Of a stretch of DNA of 64,000 nt, positions 60,757 to 64,000 are shown one piece after another (positions within the stretch are counted from its first letter, which is position 1; every line of letters starts with the position of its first letter). A program made the position numbers and the translations under genes. Source of the stretch: Cerina litoralis (GTDB taxonomy: Bacteria > Bacteroidota > Bacteroidia > Flavobacteriales > Flavobacteriaceae); contig JAIRBC010000023.1 of assembly GCA_022008415.1 (NCBI GenBank), positions 1 through 64,000 on the forward strand. The letters run 5' to 3'. The notes below the pieces were generated by a model. That model ran no database searches. It was not told the DNA's origin and saw only the letters and a list, made by a program, of their open reading frames with translations.

Positions 60757-62124
60757 TTAAGACATCGCCATATTTTTCACGAACCCAAACCGCACCATTC
60801 CGCCGCTATCTATTTCCTTTAGTTCCACTTTATGCAACGTATTTACCAAAGCTGGATTCCACGGGGTACGAACTTTGATATAATTTTCTGTGAATCCGTG
60901 GATATAGCCGTTCTTGTTTTCCCCTTCGAACAACACGGTACAAACGCTCCCTAACTGACTTTCATAAAAGGCCCTTCTTTTTTTCACCGATAAGCCACGT
61001 AGCATTTTACTCCGCTTGTCCCGCACCTTTTTGGGAACAACCCCCTCCATGTCGGCCGCCACCGTATTATCCCTTTCCGAATAGGTGAATACATGAAGGT
61101 AGGAAATATCCAAGCCGTTTAAAAAGTGGTACGTTTCCAAAAAACGCTCGTCGGTTTCCCCTGGAAAGCCAACTATCACATCTACGCCGATACATGCGTT
61201 TGGCATTGCCTCTCGTATCCTTTCCACCCTATCCACGTATAGATCGGTTAGGTATCTCCTCCTCATTAATTTGAGCACCTCATCGCTCCCGCTCTGCAAG
61301 GGGATGTGAAAATGGGGAACAAAGGATTTACTGCGGGCCACAAAATCAATAGTTTCGTTTTTTAACAAATTGGGTTCTATGGAAGAAATACGCAATCTTT
61401 GGATCCCTTCTACGGTATCCAAAGCCTTGACAAGATCAAAAAATGTATGCCCGTGCTTCTTATTGCCAAACTCCCCCTTGCCATAATCCCCAATATTAAC
61501 CCCTGTCAACACTATTTCCTTAATACCTTGGGCCGAAATTTCCCTAGCATTTTTTAGGACCCCTGATAAGGTATCGCTACGGGAAATTCCACGTGCCAAG
61601 GGTATGGTACAGTAGGTGCATTTGTAGTCGCAACCGTCTTGTACCTTTAGGAAAGCCCTGGTTCTTTCCCCGATCGCATAGCTCCCAACGTAGAAATCCG
61701 CCTCTTCTATCTCACAAGAATGGATCTTTGCCGGACCACGACTGGATCCGTCTTTGGTAGCGCCTATGGTGTTGGGCCAGGTGAATAATTGGTCGACGTA
61801 TTCCGTAATCTTGAATTTCTCGGTTGCCCCCAGCACCAAGTCTACCCCGTCAACTGCCGCCAATTCCTCTGGCTTTAGTTGGGCATAACAGCCAATTGCG
61901 GCTACAAAGGCCTCGGGGTTTATTTTTTGTGCCTGTCTAACAATCGTCTTAAACCGCTTGTCTGCATTCTCCGTAACGGAGCAAGTATTGATAACGTACA
62001 TATGGGCCCACTCTGTAAAGTCGACCCGTTCAAAGCCTTCATCCACAAACCCCCGCGCAATGGTCGAGGTTTCCGAATAATTTAGTTTACAACCGAGGGT
62101 GTAAAATGCGACTTTTTTTTGCAT
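60757..62124 (-). CDS. mtaB: tRNA t6A37 methylthiotransferase
   Basis: MtaB adds a methylthio group to t6A at position 37 of ANN-decoding tRNAs, using radical SAM chemistry. The 455-residue product has the N-terminal UPF0004 domain (YTLGCKLNYSET, NTCSVT, GCYAQ with its three cluster cysteines), the radical SAM motif CDYKCTYC, and a C-terminal TRAM-like domain. I start at the ATG at 62124 (MQKKVAFYTLGC); an ATG ten codons upstream is possible. Confidence 0.94.
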   Translation of the reverse strand: MQKKVAFYTLGCKLNYSETSTIARGFVDEGFERVDFTEWAHMYVINTCSVTENADKRFKTIVRQAQKINPEAFVAAIGCYAQLKPEELAAVDGVDLVLGATEKFKITEYVDQLFTWPNTIGATKDGSSRGPAKIHSCEIEEADFYVGSYAIGERTRAFLKVQDGCDYKCTYCTIPLARGISRSDTLSGVLKNAREISAQGIKEIVLTGVNIGDYGKGEFGNKKHGHTFFDLVKALDTVEGIQRLRISSIEPNLLKNETIDFVARSKSFVPHFHIPLQSGSDEVLKLMRRRYLTDLYVDRVERIREAMPNACIGVDVIVGFPGETDERFLETYHFLNGLDISYLHVFTYSERDNTVAADMEGVVPKKVRDKRSKMLRGLSVKKRRAFYESQLGSVCTVLFEGENKNGYIHGFTENYIKVRTPWNPALVNTLHKVELKEIDSGGMVRFGFVKNMAMS

Positions 62125-62242
62125 TCTATGAATTTTTCCGAATTTGGAGTGCAAAGATAAGGGAAATATATAGTTTCTGCTTTTCGTTGTTTCCAGTTTA
62201 AAGTATAGGACAACCGAGAAAACCGAAACAAAATCATTTCCC

Positions 62243-63895
62243 TCAATTCAACAATTGGCGTGCATGCGCCATAGCAGAATTGGTCAGGGTCTTACCACCC
62301 AGCATTTCGGCCAGCTCTTCTACCCTTTCCTCTCGGCCGAGTTTTTTCATTTTTGTATGGGTCACCTTGCCATCGTCTTCCTTAAAAACCTTAAAGTGAT
62401 GATCACCCCTGGAGGCGACTTGTGGCAAATGGGTGATTGAAAAAACCTGCATGGACCCACTCATTTGCTTCATGATATCGCCCATTTTGTTCGATATTTC
62501 ACCCGAGACCCCAGAGTCTATCTCGTCGAACATTAGGGTTGGTAATTGCTCGTAGGTGGCAAGTACGGCTTTGATGGTAAGCATGATCCTGGACAGCTCT
62601 CCCCCGGAGGCGACTTTTTTTAGTTCCCCAAAATCCATCCCTTTGTTGGCCGAAAACAAAAACGTAAGATCGTCCTTTCCGGATGTTTTGAAATCTTTGG
62701 AGGGACTAATTTCAATTTTAAACGTACTGTTGGGCATCCCCAATGTGGCCAAAGTGTCTTCCAATTGCTTTTTTAATAGGGGGATTGCAGATTTTCTTCG
62801 CTTACCGATATCAATGGCCAAAGTGGACAACTGCTTTTCGTTGTCCAACAATTCGTCTTGCTTGGCTTTAATTTGGACTTCAATACTCTCGGCCGCACCT
62901 ACCTTATCGGTTAGGTCCGATTTAACCGCCATCAATTCTTCGATATTTTGGGTGTGATGTTTTTTCTGCAAATCGTAGAGCAATTGCAGCTTGCCGTTCA
63001 CGTCGTCTAGCAGCTCGGGGTTGGCTTCCATGTTTTCCCGGATCGAAAACAGTTCGTCGGCAACATCGTCCACTTCAATAAAAACGGACTGTATTCTTGT
63101 ATTTAGCTCCTTGAACGGACTACCGAACGAAGATAATTTGTTGGAAATCGATTTTAGTTCTGTCAACAGTCCAATCAGCCCTACTTGCTCGTCGTTCAAA
63201 ATTTGATGCCCTTTGGAGAGTTGTTCCAGGATGACCTCCACATTGTTCAATTTCTCGTACTGCCCTTCCAACTCTTCAAGAATACCTTTCTTGAGGGGAG
63301 CAGCCTCCAATTCCTTTAATAAAAATAAATGGTAATCGTACTCCTTGTCCGCTTTTTCTTGAAAATCGATCAACTGCTCCAGTTCCTTTAGCGTACTCCT
63401 GTACTCCGACAATTTTGTCGCGTACTTTTCCAGCGGTTGCTTATTGTTCGCCAATGCATCCACGACTTTCAGTTGAAAGTCATTGTCGGTCAACTGCATG
63501 GTTTGGTGTTGGGAATGTATATCTATGAGGCGATCTCCCAATTGGGAGAGAATATCCAAGGTTACCGGGGAGTCATTGATAAAGGCCCGTGATTTTCCGC
63601 TAGGCAAAATTTCTCTGCGAATTATCGTTTTCTTCTCATAATCCAAGTCGTTTTCCTTAAAAAAGGGCCGAAGTTCATAATTCCCAATTTCAAATTCGGC
63701 CTCCACAATACATTTGGAATCCTTGTCCCTTAAGGAGGAAAGGTCGGCGCGTTTGCCCAAAATCAGGGAAAGTCCGCCCAGCAGGATAGACTTACCCGCT
63801 CCCGTCTCTCCCGTTATGGTAGTAAATCCATTGGTAAACCCAATGTTCAGCCGGTCAATTAGTGCGTAGTTCTTTATGGAAAGGTTTGTCAACAA
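62243..63895 (-). CDS. recN: DNA repair protein RecN
   Basis: RecN is an SMC-like ATPase acting early in double-strand break repair. The 550-residue protein has Walker A GETGAGKS at 29-36, a central coiled coil (about 160-370), the ABC signature ASGGELSRIML, and Walker B LMFDEIDSGVSG near the C terminus. The conserved N terminus (MLTNLSIKNYALID) begins at a TTG codon. An in-frame stop lies a few codons upstream, and there is no ATG, so TTG initiation is required. The gene is complete within the window. Confidence 0.95.
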   Translation of the reverse strand: MLTNLSIKNYALIDRLNIGFTNGFTTITGETGAGKSILLGGLSLILGKRADLSSLRDKDSKCIVEAEFEIGNYELRPFFKENDLDYEKKTIIRREILPSGKSRAFINDSPVTLDILSQLGDRLIDIHSQHQTMQLTDNDFQLKVVDALANNKQPLEKYATKLSEYRSTLKELEQLIDFQEKADKEYDYHLFLLKELEAAPLKKGILEELEGQYEKLNNVEVILEQLSKGHQILNDEQVGLIGLLTELKSISNKLSSFGSPFKELNTRIQSVFIEVDDVADELFSIRENMEANPELLDDVNGKLQLLYDLQKKHHTQNIEELMAVKSDLTDKVGAAESIEVQIKAKQDELLDNEKQLSTLAIDIGKRRKSAIPLLKKQLEDTLATLGMPNSTFKIEISPSKDFKTSGKDDLTFLFSANKGMDFGELKKVASGGELSRIMLTIKAVLATYEQLPTLMFDEIDSGVSGEISNKMGDIMKQMSGSMQVFSITHLPQVASRGDHHFKVFKEDDGKVTHTKMKKLGREERVEELAEMLGGKTLTNSAMAHARQLLN

Positions 63896-64000
63896 AATCC
63901 TATATCAATTTTATTGCCGTAAAGATAAGATGATTATCCTTTGCAAAAGAATGGGACGTAAAATTTCCGTTCCATGGTTCTATAACCTATCGCAACGGTT

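Overview
The window is a piece of a Flavobacteriaceae (phylum Bacteroidota) chromosome, most like the marine Maribacter, Zobellia, Arenibacter and Muricauda group. The evidence is the gene repertoire: SusC/FecA-type TonB-dependent receptors with carboxypeptidase-regulatory-like N termini, paired DUF4249 lipoproteins, secreted M1 peptidases, a BatA-type protein and a CarB of about 950 residues. Leaders lack clear Shine-Dalgarno sequences, and the promoter matches found are of the Bacteroidota type (TTTG, about 19 bp, TAnnTTTG). I saw no rRNA, tRNA, CRISPR array, phage or intact insertion sequence. Products are assigned from family motifs read by eye; no database search was run.

Layout. 1-2.6 kb: a heptamer tandem array, a neutral zinc metallopeptidase and a secreted sialidase-like protein. 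2.7-12.1 kb: YifB/ComM ATPase, then a five-gene minus-strand operon (secreted protein, STN-containing TonB receptor, two tandem DUF4249 lipoproteins, and a barrel-less protein with MG2-like and plug-like segments). 12.3-17.5 kb: penicillin acylase family, tilS, ychF. 17.6-21.6 kb: ferredoxin, LuxC-type acyl-CoA reductase, serC, serA. 21.7-25.7 kb: DUF937, two small proteins and a second TonB receptor. 25.7-30.3 kb: sterol desaturase family, cytochrome c plus molybdopterin sulfite dehydrogenase, methyltransferase, small membrane protein, folE. 30.7-34.3 kb: LolD-type ATPase, M1 peptidase, TIGR02757. 34.8-41.6 kb: accessory carbohydrate-flavoured island (SGNH esterase, unassigned secreted glycosidase-like protein, GNAT plus BKACE pair, GH20-like enzyme, glycosyltransferase with an extra Rossmann domain). 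41.8-47.6 kb: BatA protein, dihydroorotase-like pseudoenzyme, DUF4870-like protein, SLC13 transporter. 47.7-54.7 kb: second M1 peptidase, acyl-CoA ligase, carB, rpmH. 55.2-63.9 kb: DUF6263, TPR-like membrane protein, cardiolipin synthase, lytic transglycosylase, alpha/beta hydrolase, small GNAT, mtaB, recN.

The most unexpected signal lies between the genes. Many spacers carry short degenerate arrays with a strict 7-bp or 8-bp period. The word differs from spacer to spacer, the arrays often sit directly against a start or stop codon, and they often occur as inverted pairs at the two ends of one spacer. Examples are at 1190-1295, 17455-17638, 19200-19314, 20463-20637, 29611-29722, 33469-33531 and 41611-41701. 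A perfect 13-copy array opens the window, and its 33-bp flank recurs at 56581 with a single repeat unit. This looks like a genome-wide class of telomere-like microsatellites and is the best candidate here for something undescribed.

Other points of interest: a dihydroorotase homologue that has lost its metal-binding histidines, a CarB without the C-terminal allosteric domain, a TonB operon with a plug-like protein lacking a barrel, and a large secreted protein of unrecognised family in the carbohydrate island.
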